64,000 nt of DNA from JAYPWI01 sp038135065. GTDB taxonomy: Bacteria > Actinomycetota > Acidimicrobiia > Acidimicrobiales > Poriferisodalaceae. The DNA lies in the NCBI GenBank assembly GCA_038135065.1, contig JAYPWI010000005.1:62001-126000 (forward strand). Direction: 5' to 3'. The translations under genes and the position numbers were made by a program. Position 1 is the stretch's first letter; the number at the start of each line of letters is the position of its first letter. Shown one piece after another: positions 1 to 7,862 of this stretch. Under the pieces are notes generated by a model. That model saw only the letters and a program-made list of their open reading frames with translations. It was not told the origin of the DNA and ran no database searches.

Positions 1-589
1 GAACTCCGAGCTCGGTCCTCACCGGCCCGACGAACCTCATGGCCGGGTGGAACCGCTTGGCGAAGGCGAAACCGAGACCGGTCTCTGCAACACAGCGCTC
101 GACGGCAGGTCCGTCGAGATCGACGGCGATCCCGAGGGCAGAAAGGGTGTCGAACGATCCACTACTCGACGAGGCAGCCACCGATCCGTGCTTGCACACC
201 GTCGCTCCGGCCGCGGCCGCCACGACCGCTGCCATGGTGGACACGCTCAGGGCGTGACGACGGCGAGTCGGGGCGCCCCCACTTCCGACGATGTCGATGG
301 TTCGCGAGGGCACCGAAAGTGGACTGGCGTTGTCGAGCATGGCCGACACGAGGCCGGTCAGTTCAGGAACCGATCCGCCCTTCATCCCCAACGCAATAAT
401 GAAGCCTGCGACCTGGGCATCGGTGGCCTCGTCAGCCAAGATCGCACCCAGCGCGGCGCGGGCAGCGCCAGGGCTCAGATCCACCCCAGCAACAAGGTCC
501 GACAACACCGCCTTCCAGCCGCCGTAGTCGTCCAGCGAGAGACGTTTGTCTGATCCCGTTGGGCTGTTCGGATCCGAAGTGGTCACCAC
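1..589 (-). CDS. trpD: Anthranilate phosphoribosyltransferase, C-terminus cut by window edge
   Basis: TrpD moves the phosphoribosyl group of PRPP onto anthranilate in tryptophan synthesis, in the cytoplasm. Reading leftward from tandem GTG codons at 589 and 586, about 196 residues are visible of a usual ~340. They show the helical N-domain, then DIVGSGG near residue 85, STMAAVVAAAAGATVCKHGS, and a S-rich SSSSGS segment followed by ALGI. These correspond to the family blocks GTGGDG, NxST, KHGNR and SSxSG. The PRPP-binding GTGGD block is altered here to GSGGAP, and KHGNR reads KHGSV. The family call is secure from the order of blocks; activity is less certain because of the changed loop. The C-terminal part lies outside the window. 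The next gene leftward (whiB) is transcribed in the same direction, 28 bases upstream. Confidence 0.85.
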   Translation of the reverse strand, partial: MVTTSDPNSPTGSDKRLSLDDYGGWKAVLSDLVAGVDLSPGAARAALGAILADEATDAQVAGFIIALGMKGGSVPELTGLVSAMLDNASPLSVPSRTIDIVGSGGAPTRRRHALSVSTMAAVVAAAAGATVCKHGSVAASSSSGSFDTLSALGIAVDLDGPAVERCVAETGLGFAFAKRFHPAMRFVGPVRTELGV

Positions 590-617
590 GCGACCCTATC
601 TATCGCGACGAACGTCG

Positions 618-929
618 TCAGGTCTGCTGCTCGAGTTCCCGGGCCCGGGCTGCAGCACGGCGACGTCGCCGAATGATGCTGCGTCGCTCTCGCTCGGTTG
701 CGCCGCCCCAGATGCCGTCCTTCTCTCGCACGGCGATCGCATACTCGAGGCACTCGACAACAACTGGACAGGTACCGCAGACCGCCTTGGCCGCAGCGAC
801 CGCCTCGTCATCGAGCGGGTAGAACAACTCTGCCGACAGGCCTCGACACGCAGCACTGTGGTGCCATGGCGGTGGCTCGGCGGCCAGACTGTTGTGCAAA
901 TCCTGAGCGGCAGAAATTCCTGACGACAT
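618..929 (-). CDS. WhiB-family iron-sulfur transcriptional regulator
   Basis: WhiB proteins are small actinobacterial regulators that hold a [4Fe-4S] cluster and contact the principal sigma factor. The 103-residue product has WHHSAAC followed by CGTC and then PVVVEC, giving the expected spacing of a first cysteine, 22 residues, then C-x2-C-x5-C. It is followed by the family's GIWGG turn and a basic C-terminal tail (RRRRRAAARA) for DNA contact. The start at the ATG at 929 gives a normal WhiB length. An upstream in-frame ATG at 1034 would add 35 low-complexity residues and is less likely. Which WhiB class it belongs to cannot be told from sequence alone. A perfect 10-base palindrome, GTGCTAGCAC (970-979), lies in its upstream region. 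Confidence 0.9.
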   Translation of the reverse strand: MSSGISAAQDLHNSLAAEPPPWHHSAACRGLSAELFYPLDDEAVAAAKAVCGTCPVVVECLEYAIAVREKDGIWGGATERERRSIIRRRRRAAARARELEQQT

Positions 930-1094
930 CGACGACGACGTTCTCCCCGATTGGCCCCCGGAGCCAGACGTGCTAGCACCTCGTGGCGGTGAGTCTTTCT
1001 CATCAAGGCCTCGATGTCCAGATCGAGCGTTCATTCACCACGCCATCCACGCCCGACTCGTGGAACCGGTTCCGGCGCGCGAACATGACCCCTC

Positions 1095-1547
1095 ATGGGG
1101 CACCCCGCAAGACTCGGGCTTCGGCAGATCCAATGGGGCGCCGTGTGGCGTGGCGCCTCCACGTCGGGAGCAATTGCCCTCACAGCCGGTCTGGGGGTGG
1201 GGTCCTGGATCCCCGAGAGCTCCAACCTGTCAGTCCTGATCACTGCGGTGATCAGCTGCGGTTTCATTGCCGGTGGCGCAGTCGCCGGCCTCAACGGGGC
1301 GCAGATGCCGCTCCTGCACGGAGCAGCCAGCGCGCTACCGGTCGCCGCTCTAGCCGTCGCGATCCAAGTCGTTCGGTGGGCCACCGAACGTAACCCGGTG
1401 GGTTGGATCGCCTTGCTCTTCCTGACGGGCCTGACCGTGTCGCTGAGCACGCTCGGCGCCGTGTTGGGCAACCGCACCGTGGCTCGTCGACGGTCGCTTT
1501 TGCGACGCGACCGGGCGCGCTCCACGATGCGTCGGAGCCGCCCGTGA
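1095..1547 (+). CDS. Small four-helix membrane protein of unknown function
   Basis: The 150-residue product has a short polar N-terminus and then four hydrophobic stretches, roughly residues 25-42, 46-66, 77-92 and 101-123. It ends in a strongly basic tail (RRRSLLRRDRARS). Glycine-rich helices and an NGAQ turn between helices 2 and 3 are visible. No catalytic motif was recognised. It resembles the uncharacterised TIGR04086/DUF-type small integral membrane proteins of actinobacteria in size and topology, but I cannot name a family. It diverges from whiB and sits just before rnpB. Confidence 0.65.
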   Translation: MGHPARLGLRQIQWGAVWRGASTSGAIALTAGLGVGSWIPESSNLSVLITAVISCGFIAGGAVAGLNGAQMPLLHGAASALPVAALAVAIQVVRWATERNPVGWIALLFLTGLTVSLSTLGAVLGNRTVARRRSLLRRDRARSTMRRSRP

Positions 1548-1580
1548 CCACCGGGGCACCTTCCCGCTAGCGTTGGGGGC

Positions 1581-1938
<358 letters not shown>

Positions 1939-1944
1939 ACCATC

Positions 1945-1974
1945 GGGCCCGCCGACTTCACCGTCGGCGGGCCC
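1945..1974 (+). terminator. Perfect 12-bp hairpin just after rnpB
   Basis: GGGCCCGCCGAC and GTCGGCGGGCCC form an uninterrupted 12-base-pair stem around a six-base TTCACC loop, beginning six bases after rnpB. No U-tract follows, which is common for terminators in high-GC actinobacteria. Its place between rnpB and the next promoter supports a role in ending the rnpB transcript or protecting its 3' end. Confidence 0.8.
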
Positions 1975-2078
1975 GGACCCGTTCGGTCCTGGCCCGCCCA
2001 GCTCCCGCACCCTTCCACCCGGCCAGGACGATCGGGCCGCGGTAGCTTGCGAACGTCCGACCGAACGAAAGAGGCCCC

Positions 2079-2981
2079 GTGGACTACTCAGTGTGGATTC
2101 CGGCCAACCTGGAATGGGATGAGATCGCCGACCTCAGCCGCATGGCCGACGACGGCCCGTGGTGCGGCATCTGGTTCGCGGACCACTACATGCCGAACAC
2201 CTTCAGCGAAGAGATCGTCGACGGCAGCGTGCACGAGGCGTGGGCCATCCTCCCAGCCATCGCAGCCATCACCAACCGGGTCAGGATCGGACCTCTCGTT
2301 GCGCCGACATCGATCCATCATCCGGCCCTGTTGGCCAACCGTGCCGCGAGCATCGATCACATCTCAGATGGGCGCTTCGTCCTCGGCCTCGGTGCCGGAT
2401 GGCAGATCAACGAGCATCGGGCATACGGCTTCGATCTCGAGCCTGCTGGCCCACGGGTCACCCGGTTCGAAGAGGGAATTCAGATCGTCAGATCCTTGCT
2501 CGACGAACCGAGGACCACCTTCGAGGGACAGGTGTTCACCATCCTCGACGCGCCGTGTCAGCCTGCACCGATCCAACGACCACTTCCGATCCTGGTCGGC
2601 ACCAGCGGACCCCGGATGCTCAGAGCCACCGCGCGATGGGCCCAGGAGTGGAATACCTGGGGCTCTCCGTCCCAAGCGCTGGCCAATCTCGAGGCATTTT
2701 CTCGTGCATGCGACGCGGTGGGCACCGACCGATCGAGTATTCGCTGTTCGGTCCAGGCCTTGGTCTACATGTCCGAGGACGAAGAACAGCTCGCCAAGTG
2801 GCGCGAGTCGGTCGACCTCCAACGCTCGATCGTGGGCACCCCTGCGGAGATCGGTGCCGACATCGCCCGCTACGAAGACGCCGGGTTCGACGAATTCGTC
2901 GTCTTCGGTATGAGCTTTGGCGCCACTCGGCAATCGCGACGCGACACCTACGACTGGTTCGCAGCGGCGGTGATCGGCTGA
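2079..2981 (+). CDS. Luciferase-like (LLM class) oxidoreductase, probably F420-dependent
   Basis: Family members use reduced flavin or F420 in a TIM barrel to reduce or oxidise small organic substrates in the cytoplasm. The 300-residue protein shows the WFADHYM strand near residue 33, TNRVRIGPLVAP near 66, the ALLANRAASIDHISDGRFVLGLGAGW block at about 83-108, and LPILVGTSGPRMLRATARWAQEWNTWG at about 169-195. All of these are LLM-family landmarks. F420 rather than FMN is inferred from the lineage and these motifs. The GTG start has GAAAGAGG a few bases upstream, and a TAGCTT -10-like box lies about 35 bases before the start. The substrate cannot be predicted. The next gene starts two bases after the stop. 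Confidence 0.88.
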   Translation: MDYSVWIPANLEWDEIADLSRMADDGPWCGIWFADHYMPNTFSEEIVDGSVHEAWAILPAIAAITNRVRIGPLVAPTSIHHPALLANRAASIDHISDGRFVLGLGAGWQINEHRAYGFDLEPAGPRVTRFEEGIQIVRSLLDEPRTTFEGQVFTILDAPCQPAPIQRPLPILVGTSGPRMLRATARWAQEWNTWGSPSQALANLEAFSRACDAVGTDRSSIRCSVQALVYMSEDEEQLAKWRESVDLQRSIVGTPAEIGADIARYEDAGFDEFVVFGMSFGATRQSRRDTYDWFAAAVIG

Positions 2982-2983
2982 CG

Positions 2984-4393
2984 ATGCCGCGGCGGCCCTC
3001 GGGCACCCCCCCTCGAACCAGCCGTCGGGTCCGATCGGCCGTGATGCTGTTATCCGCAATCGCAGGGTGCGGACCCATCGACGAGATCAGGGAGGTCTTC
3101 GACACCCAGGTTCCGGGCAACGAACTGGACACTGGTGCCGCCGAGCCGACCGTGGCTCCGGTCGCCCTTCGCGGTCGCCTGACGGCGCCCACCATGAAGG
3201 TCGTCGACCACTGGCTCGTCTACGACCTCGACCCGGGCGACGACGCCCGAGCCGAATCGGACGGCAGCGACCCTGGTGCACCCCCCTTGGTTCACCTCGA
3301 GATCCATCTCGAACCGAACACCAACCTTCGTGACCTCGAGGGTCTCCGCTCCGTCCTCGAGACGTACGAGGAGCTTGGAGCTCTGCCTGCCGAACTGTCC
3401 GGCGACGAGGTCGTCCGGGCCGCCCGACTGCTGTACGACGACGACCCTGCGCTGACGGAGGCGCTGACATCAGCACGCGGACGACCTCTCCTCCTGCTCG
3501 CCCACCGGTGGCCGTCCGACAGCGGCCTGAGCGAACAGGTGGCCGCAGAACTCACCGATCATCCCGGCGTCGCCTCGGTGAACCTTGGGGTGGGGCAGCG
3601 GATACACCGCAGCGCCCTCCCCCTCGACGTGGACTCACGCGTCACAGCAGCCATCCGGCCCTTCGTACACGGACGGTCGGGCATCGCCGTCGCGGAAGGA
3701 CAGCGACTCGTCCTGCTGACGTGGGAGGGAACGGTCATCGCCTCGACGTTGGTACCCCGAGGCGACCTCCCCGCGCACCTGTCCTTCGAGCAGGTTCGAC
3801 CCGACCTGGCCACAACCGAGATCGACACGCGCGCCGGGACTGCTGAAGCCGCCAGCGAACCCCCGATCGGTTGCTCGACACCCACCCAACGGGGGGACGC
3901 CGAGGTCAGAACCTGCCGGGCCGGACTCGACGAAGTGAGCATCGAATACCGGAACGATCGCGGGCCATGGCAGCCGGTGGCAGCGTCACCGGGGTTGCCC
4001 GATGCATGGCTCGAACGGCCGCCCATCGGTTCGCTCCCCTCCGCCGCTGGCTGGGCGCGACCCTCCATCTCCCCTGACGGGTCTCAGGTACTCGTCTCCT
4101 GGACCGGATCCTGCCGAACCGCCGGAGCCGCCATCCTCGATCTGGAAACGACATCTCTGCGCTGGCTCGGCGCCACCCGTCGCGAACCATGGGGCGGTGC
4201 AACCTCGTCGGTGCAATGGCGGCCCGACGGGGTAGCCGTGATCGCTGTGTCCGGAGGGGCATGCCCCGCCCTGAGCAGGCAACCGGGGCTCTTCACCTCA
4301 GGCGCACCAGGGGGCGACGTCTCCCTGTGGGAGCCACCGGCCGGCTCGCCCGGAGTCTTTCAGCACGCTACCTGGGCCCTCGACATCTCATAA
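2984..4393 (+). CDS. Secreted lipoprotein with C-terminal propeller-like repeats, unknown function
   Basis: The 469-residue product begins with a twin-Arg-rich stretch, a hydrophobic core and the lipobox AIAGC, so the mature cysteine is near residue 29. A long acidic middle region follows with no family I recognise. The C-terminal third contains the paired strands SISPDGSQVLVSW and SVQWRPDGVAVIA, which resemble TolB/WD40-type propeller blades. Cysteines in the C-terminal half (GCST, RTCRAG, GSCRT, GGACP) suggest disulfides outside the membrane. It starts two bases after the preceding oxidoreductase, so the two are probably co-transcribed, but a functional link is not evident. Confidence 0.75.
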   Translation: MPRRPSGTPPRTSRRVRSAVMLLSAIAGCGPIDEIREVFDTQVPGNELDTGAAEPTVAPVALRGRLTAPTMKVVDHWLVYDLDPGDDARAESDGSDPGAPPLVHLEIHLEPNTNLRDLEGLRSVLETYEELGALPAELSGDEVVRAARLLYDDDPALTEALTSARGRPLLLLAHRWPSDSGLSEQVAAELTDHPGVASVNLGVGQRIHRSALPLDVDSRVTAAIRPFVHGRSGIAVAEGQRLVLLTWEGTVIASTLVPRGDLPAHLSFEQVRPDLATTEIDTRAGTAEAASEPPIGCSTPTQRGDAEVRTCRAGLDEVSIEYRNDRGPWQPVAASPGLPDAWLERPPIGSLPSAAGWARPSISPDGSQVLVSWTGSCRTAGAAILDLETTSLRWLGATRREPWGGATSSVQWRPDGVAVIAVSGGACPALSRQPGLFTSGAPGGDVSLWEPPAGSPGVFQHATWALDIS

Positions 4394-4416
4394 CGGTCTG
4401 GGAGATGCTCGGTGGC

Positions 4417-4422
4417 TATTGT
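4417..4422 (+). promoter_or_regulatory. Leaderless -10 box TATTGT
   Basis: TATTGT ends eight bases before the ATG at 4431, the spacing expected if transcription starts at the start codon itself. No Shine-Dalgarno sequence lies between them. It argues against the alternative TTG start at 4419, which falls inside this box. Confidence 0.5.
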
Positions 4423-4430
4423 CGCCAGGC

Positions 4431-5333
4431 ATGGCAGACATCGACTGGCCCGACGCGCTGGACCTGGGCCCCGTCACCGTCCTCAGCGGCAACGAACGTG
4501 GCAAGTACCCCCAGGGCAACAGCGTTCTGGTCCAAGGGACCCGCGACACAGTGCTCATCGACCCTTCGCTACTGGTCGCAGAGCGAGGCGCGCCCGTCGA
4601 CATCGACCACGTGGTGCTATCCCATGTCCACGAGGACCACGTACCAGGGCTGGCCCGTCTCCCGGACGTCCCCGTCCACTGTCACGCCGAGGACGCCATC
4701 GGGCTTACGTCACTCGACGGCCTGATGGAGATGTACGGGATGCCACCCGATCTGGACACACAATTCCGCCAAGAGGTCATCGACGAGTTTCACTACGCAC
4801 CGCGGGACGACGTCCGGACGTTCCTCGACGGCGCGCGGTTCGATCTCGGCGGCACCACCATCGAGGTCGTGCACACCCCTGGCCACACCCGAGGCCACTG
4901 CGTCCTGCTCGTTCCCGAGGCCCGTGTCGCCTATCTGGGCGATATCGAACTCACAGGCTTCGGCCCGTATTACGGGGATGCATGGTCGAACCTGGCGGAC
5001 TTCGAAGCCTCTATCGAACGGTGCCGAAACCTCGATGCCGACCACTTCGTCACCTTCCACCACAAATGGGTCATCAGCCCCAAAGACGCAGTGCTGCCGA
5101 TGCTCGACGCCTTCCAGGCCGTCATCGACCGACGCGAGGAACGAATGCTCGAGTTCCTCGCCGAGCCGCGGACGATCGAGGACTGTGCCGACCATCGCTT
5201 CGTGTACCGACCCGGCGTCGAAGTCCTCTTCGTCGACTACGTCGAGCGTCGCTGCGCATCCCGCCACCTCGACCGGATGGTGGCCGACGGCAGGGTGACC
5301 GACCTAGGAGATGGTCGGTACCTCGCTACGTGA
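4431..5333 (+). CDS. Metallo-beta-lactamase-fold hydrolase
   Basis: The 300-residue protein carries the binuclear-metal motif HVHEDH near residue 66, and VVHTPGHTRGHCVLL with a further metal histidine near 151. YLGDIEL near 172 supplies the bridging aspartate, and TFHHKW near 215 probably provides the last histidine. These place it in the glyoxalase II/lactonase-like branch, which hydrolyses thioesters, lactones or related bonds. The substrate is unknown. The start was set at the ATG at 4431 because a -10 box sits eight bases upstream. The C-terminal segment after residue 240 is a helical plus winged-helix-like extension typical of lactamase-like LACTB2 relatives. Confidence 0.85.
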   Translation: MADIDWPDALDLGPVTVLSGNERGKYPQGNSVLVQGTRDTVLIDPSLLVAERGAPVDIDHVVLSHVHEDHVPGLARLPDVPVHCHAEDAIGLTSLDGLMEMYGMPPDLDTQFRQEVIDEFHYAPRDDVRTFLDGARFDLGGTTIEVVHTPGHTRGHCVLLVPEARVAYLGDIELTGFGPYYGDAWSNLADFEASIERCRNLDADHFVTFHHKWVISPKDAVLPMLDAFQAVIDRREERMLEFLAEPRTIEDCADHRFVYRPGVEVLFVDYVERRCASRHLDRMVADGRVTDLGDGRYLAT

Positions 5334-5340
5334 GGCCACC

Positions 5341-5979
5341 TCACCAACTGACGAGGGCCGCCGCCAGCATCACCTGTGCCCCGTGAGCCACCACGTGGAT
5401 GGTGCCGTGTCCCCCTGACAGGGCTCGCACGAAGCGGTTCCATCCCAAGAAAAGATCGGCCAAGGAAAGGGTCACCACGGCCAGTCCGATCAGCGGCCGA
5501 CCTGTGCCGACCCCCAGCGCAATCGAGCAGGCCGACACCGCCATGAACGTCATCGCCCCGACTGCCAACCGGGGCCGCAAACGGCGGACCTGGCCCAGCA
5601 GGACCCGCCCCAGGGTCATGAGCGCGAAGCCCGACACGATGAGCACCAACAGGGCACGACCCGCATCGATACCCATGAGCACGAAGGCGGCCGAGTACGA
5701 GCACCGGGCAGCCAGGAACGCCGTGGATCCTGCGGCGAACCGGTGGCTCGGCATGGCCAGGAGCGCATCACCTACGGCATTGCACCCCAGCCCGAGCGCC
5801 ACGGCGGCCACCACACCTCGATCGAGACCGGGAAGCCACAACACCGCCCCGCCGAGACTTGCCATGGCCGCCGGCCGGGTGACGACCACGACCATGCGCC
5901 ACCGTCGCCACGATGCCAACCAGCCGAGCAATATCCCGAGGGCGGCGACTGACGCGAAGGCCCACGCCTGGATGGTCAT
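5341..5979 (-). CDS. YhhN/TMEM86-family membrane protein (lysoplasmalogenase-like)
   Basis: The 212-residue protein is almost wholly hydrophobic, with about eight membrane segments. It has the YhhN signature elements GDALLAMP near residue 70, FAAGSTAFLAARCSYSAAF near 81-99 and LSLADLFLGWNRF near 173-185. Eukaryotic TMEM86 members hydrolyse the vinyl-ether bond of lysoplasmalogens; whether the bacterial proteins do so is not established for this branch. It is the last gene of a four-gene leftward operon, overlapping the phosphatase gene by four bases (ATGA). Confidence 0.85.
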   Translation of the reverse strand: MTIQAWAFASVAALGILLGWLASWRRWRMVVVVTRPAAMASLGGAVLWLPGLDRGVVAAVALGLGCNAVGDALLAMPSHRFAAGSTAFLAARCSYSAAFVLMGIDAGRALLVLIVSGFALMTLGRVLLGQVRRLRPRLAVGAMTFMAVSACSIALGVGTGRPLIGLAVVTLSLADLFLGWNRFVRALSGGHGTIHVVAHGAQVMLAAALVSW

Positions 5980-6560
5980 GACCCCAGATGGGCGACGTCA
6001 TTGAACGAGACGAGCGAGGGCCGGTCGCCCCGGATCACTACCCGGCTTATCTGTGCCTGATCGACCCTCATGCGCCAGGAGATCTCGTCGCTCACACCCA
6101 GCGCCCATGCAATCGCAGCCTTGATGGGCGATACGTGGGTGAACACGGCAACCGTGGCGTGACGCGCCACCTCGAGTACGGCGTCACAGGCCCGTGCGAC
6201 TCGGTCATTCAGTTGGTGGAGCGACTCCCCGTCGGGCGGGCGGAAGTGAGGATCCGAACGCCATGCTTCCCAGGTCTCGGGCGGCACGTCGGCAACCGGG
6301 CGGGCCTCCCATGCGCCGTAATCGAGCTCGATCCAGCGGTCGTCGACATCGACCTCGATCCCACTCCGGGCAGCCAGGGGTCCCGCTGTCTCCATCGCTC
6401 GGACCAGGGGCGAGGAAACGACCACGTCGGCCCGGCCAACGGCTGTCGCGATCTCCTCGGCCTGACGCCGGCCGAGTTCGTCGAGGGGATTGTCGATCCT
6501 GCCCTGCAGGAGCCCGGCAGCATTCGCCGCGGTGCGCCCATGACGAACGATGATCAGCAT
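5976..6560 (-). CDS. Histidine phosphatase (phosphoglycerate mutase-like)
   Basis: The branch-1 histidine phosphatase signature RHGRTAAN is at residues 6-13, with the phosphorylated histidine at position 7. VVSSPLVRAMETA near 47-59 gives the second arginine block, ELDYGAWE near 78-85 the acid/base glutamate region, and FTHVSPIKA near 140 the second catalytic histidine. Such proteins dephosphorylate sugar phosphates, nucleotides or cobalamin and acid precursors. At 194 residues it fits CobC/GpmB-sized enzymes. No cobalamin genes are nearby, so the substrate is open. It overlaps both neighbours (7 and 4 bases), indicating translational coupling. Confidence 0.9.
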   Translation of the reverse strand: MLIIVRHGRTAANAAGLLQGRIDNPLDELGRRQAEEIATAVGRADVVVSSPLVRAMETAGPLAARSGIEVDVDDRWIELDYGAWEARPVADVPPETWEAWRSDPHFRPPDGESLHQLNDRVARACDAVLEVARHATVAVFTHVSPIKAAIAWALGVSDEISWRMRVDQAQISRVVIRGDRPSLVSFNDVAHLGS

Positions 6561-7066
6561 GATGCGCGTCCCTGGCCCGGATCGATGATCCCCCGATCGA
6601 TCCGACCGTACCGCAGGAACTGTCGGCGACGTTCTCGATCATCGAGCCCGAACCTGTTGACCGCCCAGACCAACAGGGCCAGGCCTACTGCTTCGAGCAG
6701 CAACCCCGTCCACAACCCTCGCTCGACGACGGGGACCGATTGTCGAGCGAAGGCCCGACCGTCGAGGGGCCACCAGAAGACCGAACGCTCGGCCCACACA
6801 CCGTCGAAAACGAGGTGCCAGAAGACCCCGATGGGGAGCGCCAACAACCTGCGGCGGGCGTTGCGCCTGCCCACCGTCGTCGCCATGACCACACCGAGGC
6901 TGACGATGGGAAACAGCAGGGTGTGAAAGAACCAGACCCTTCCGACCACCCCGTCGAACGCAAGCGGTACAAGCGCCCCGAGGACCACCAGACGATGGTC
7001 GATGGCCGGGTCGCGAAAGGTCATCCACATTGCGACCAGTGACGTCCCGATGAACCACAGCAGCAT
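6554..7066 (-). CDS. Membrane-bound metal-dependent hydrolase-like protein
   Basis: The 170-residue protein has an N-terminal membrane helix with MWMTFRDPAIDHRLVVLGALVPLAFDG near residues 13-39. This matches the DhrxvllGallPDl pattern of the YdjM/LexA-repressed inner-membrane hydrolase family. HTLLFPIVSL and FWHLVFDGVW supply further histidines in or next to membrane segments, and the C-terminal tail is arginine-rich. The start was placed at the ATG at 7066, because a longer reading would run through the end of the upstream zinc-ribbon gene. It lies between that gene and the phosphatase in one operon. The reaction is unknown. Confidence 0.7.
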   Translation of the reverse strand: MLLWFIGTSLVAMWMTFRDPAIDHRLVVLGALVPLAFDGVVGRVWFFHTLLFPIVSLGVVMATTVGRRNARRRLLALPIGVFWHLVFDGVWAERSVFWWPLDGRAFARQSVPVVERGLWTGLLLEAVGLALLVWAVNRFGLDDRERRRQFLRYGRIDRGIIDPGQGRASC

Positions 7067-7082
7067 GGGTGGACACGTCCTC

Positions 7083-7799
7083 CTAGGGAAGGACCAGGGC
7101 TCCGCATTCGGGGCACTCACCCAGTTCGTTCGCCGGCAACGCACGAATCGCTTCGAGTTCGACCGCCGAGATCTCCAAGTGACACGAGCCGCACGAGGAA
7201 CCTTGCAGGCGCGAGATGGCGACGCCGCCGCGCATGGCCCGTCGGCGCTGCTCGTAGACCTGGACCAGATCAGCCGGAAGGCCCTCGACGAGCGAACGGC
7301 GGGCCGTCTCCTCCTCGGTGGTCAGCACTTCGATCTCTGCCGACAACTCGGCGATGCGGGTCCCAACCCGATCCGCCTGGTCCTCCAAGGCCGTCCGCCG
7401 CTCGCTCAACTCGCTCAACTCGGCGTCCAGGGGCTCCAGTTGCTCCATCAGCTCCAGGACACGATCCTCCGCCTCGTCCTTCCGACGGCGCAGGCCGGCG
7501 ATCTCGTCCTGCAGGGCTTGTGCCTCCTTCGGCGACGTGACGCCGCCGTCGTAGAGGTGGCGCTCGGAGTTTGCGATCTTGGCCTCGAGGTTGCTCACCT
7601 CGTCTTCGTTGCGTCGCTGTTCGCGCCGCAGAACCCCCGCCTCGGTCTCGACCGAATCGGACCTCGTGTCGAGGTCGGCGAGGCTCCCTACCAAGGTGGC
7701 CTGTTCCTCCAGTTCAGGCAGGTTGGCCAGTCGGTGCCCCAACTGGGTCAGCCGCACATCGATGGCTTGCAACTCGATCAGCGCTTCGAGATCGCTCAC
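7083..7799 (-). CDS. C4-type zinc-ribbon coiled-coil protein (CdsZ-like)
   Basis: The 238-residue protein is a long coiled coil (about residues 20-175, dense in E, L, R and heptad-like EL/LE steps) closed by a C-terminal zinc ribbon of two cysteine pairs, CGSC near 203 and CPEC near 230. This is the architecture of the zf-RING_7 family found next to Nif3/YbgI genes in many bacteria. The molecular role is poorly understood; nucleic acid or RNA-degradosome contacts have been proposed for relatives. The GTG start follows AGGAGG by eight bases. It heads the leftward operon running to 5341. Confidence 0.88.
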   Translation of the reverse strand: MSDLEALIELQAIDVRLTQLGHRLANLPELEEQATLVGSLADLDTRSDSVETEAGVLRREQRRNEDEVSNLEAKIANSERHLYDGGVTSPKEAQALQDEIAGLRRRKDEAEDRVLELMEQLEPLDAELSELSERRTALEDQADRVGTRIAELSAEIEVLTTEEETARRSLVEGLPADLVQVYEQRRRAMRGGVAISRLQGSSCGSCHLEISAVELEAIRALPANELGECPECGALVLP

Positions 7800-7862
7800 A
7801 GACCCGCCTCCTGCCCCCGACGGCCTGACGAGCCGACCCGGGACTACCTGACTTCTACCAGT

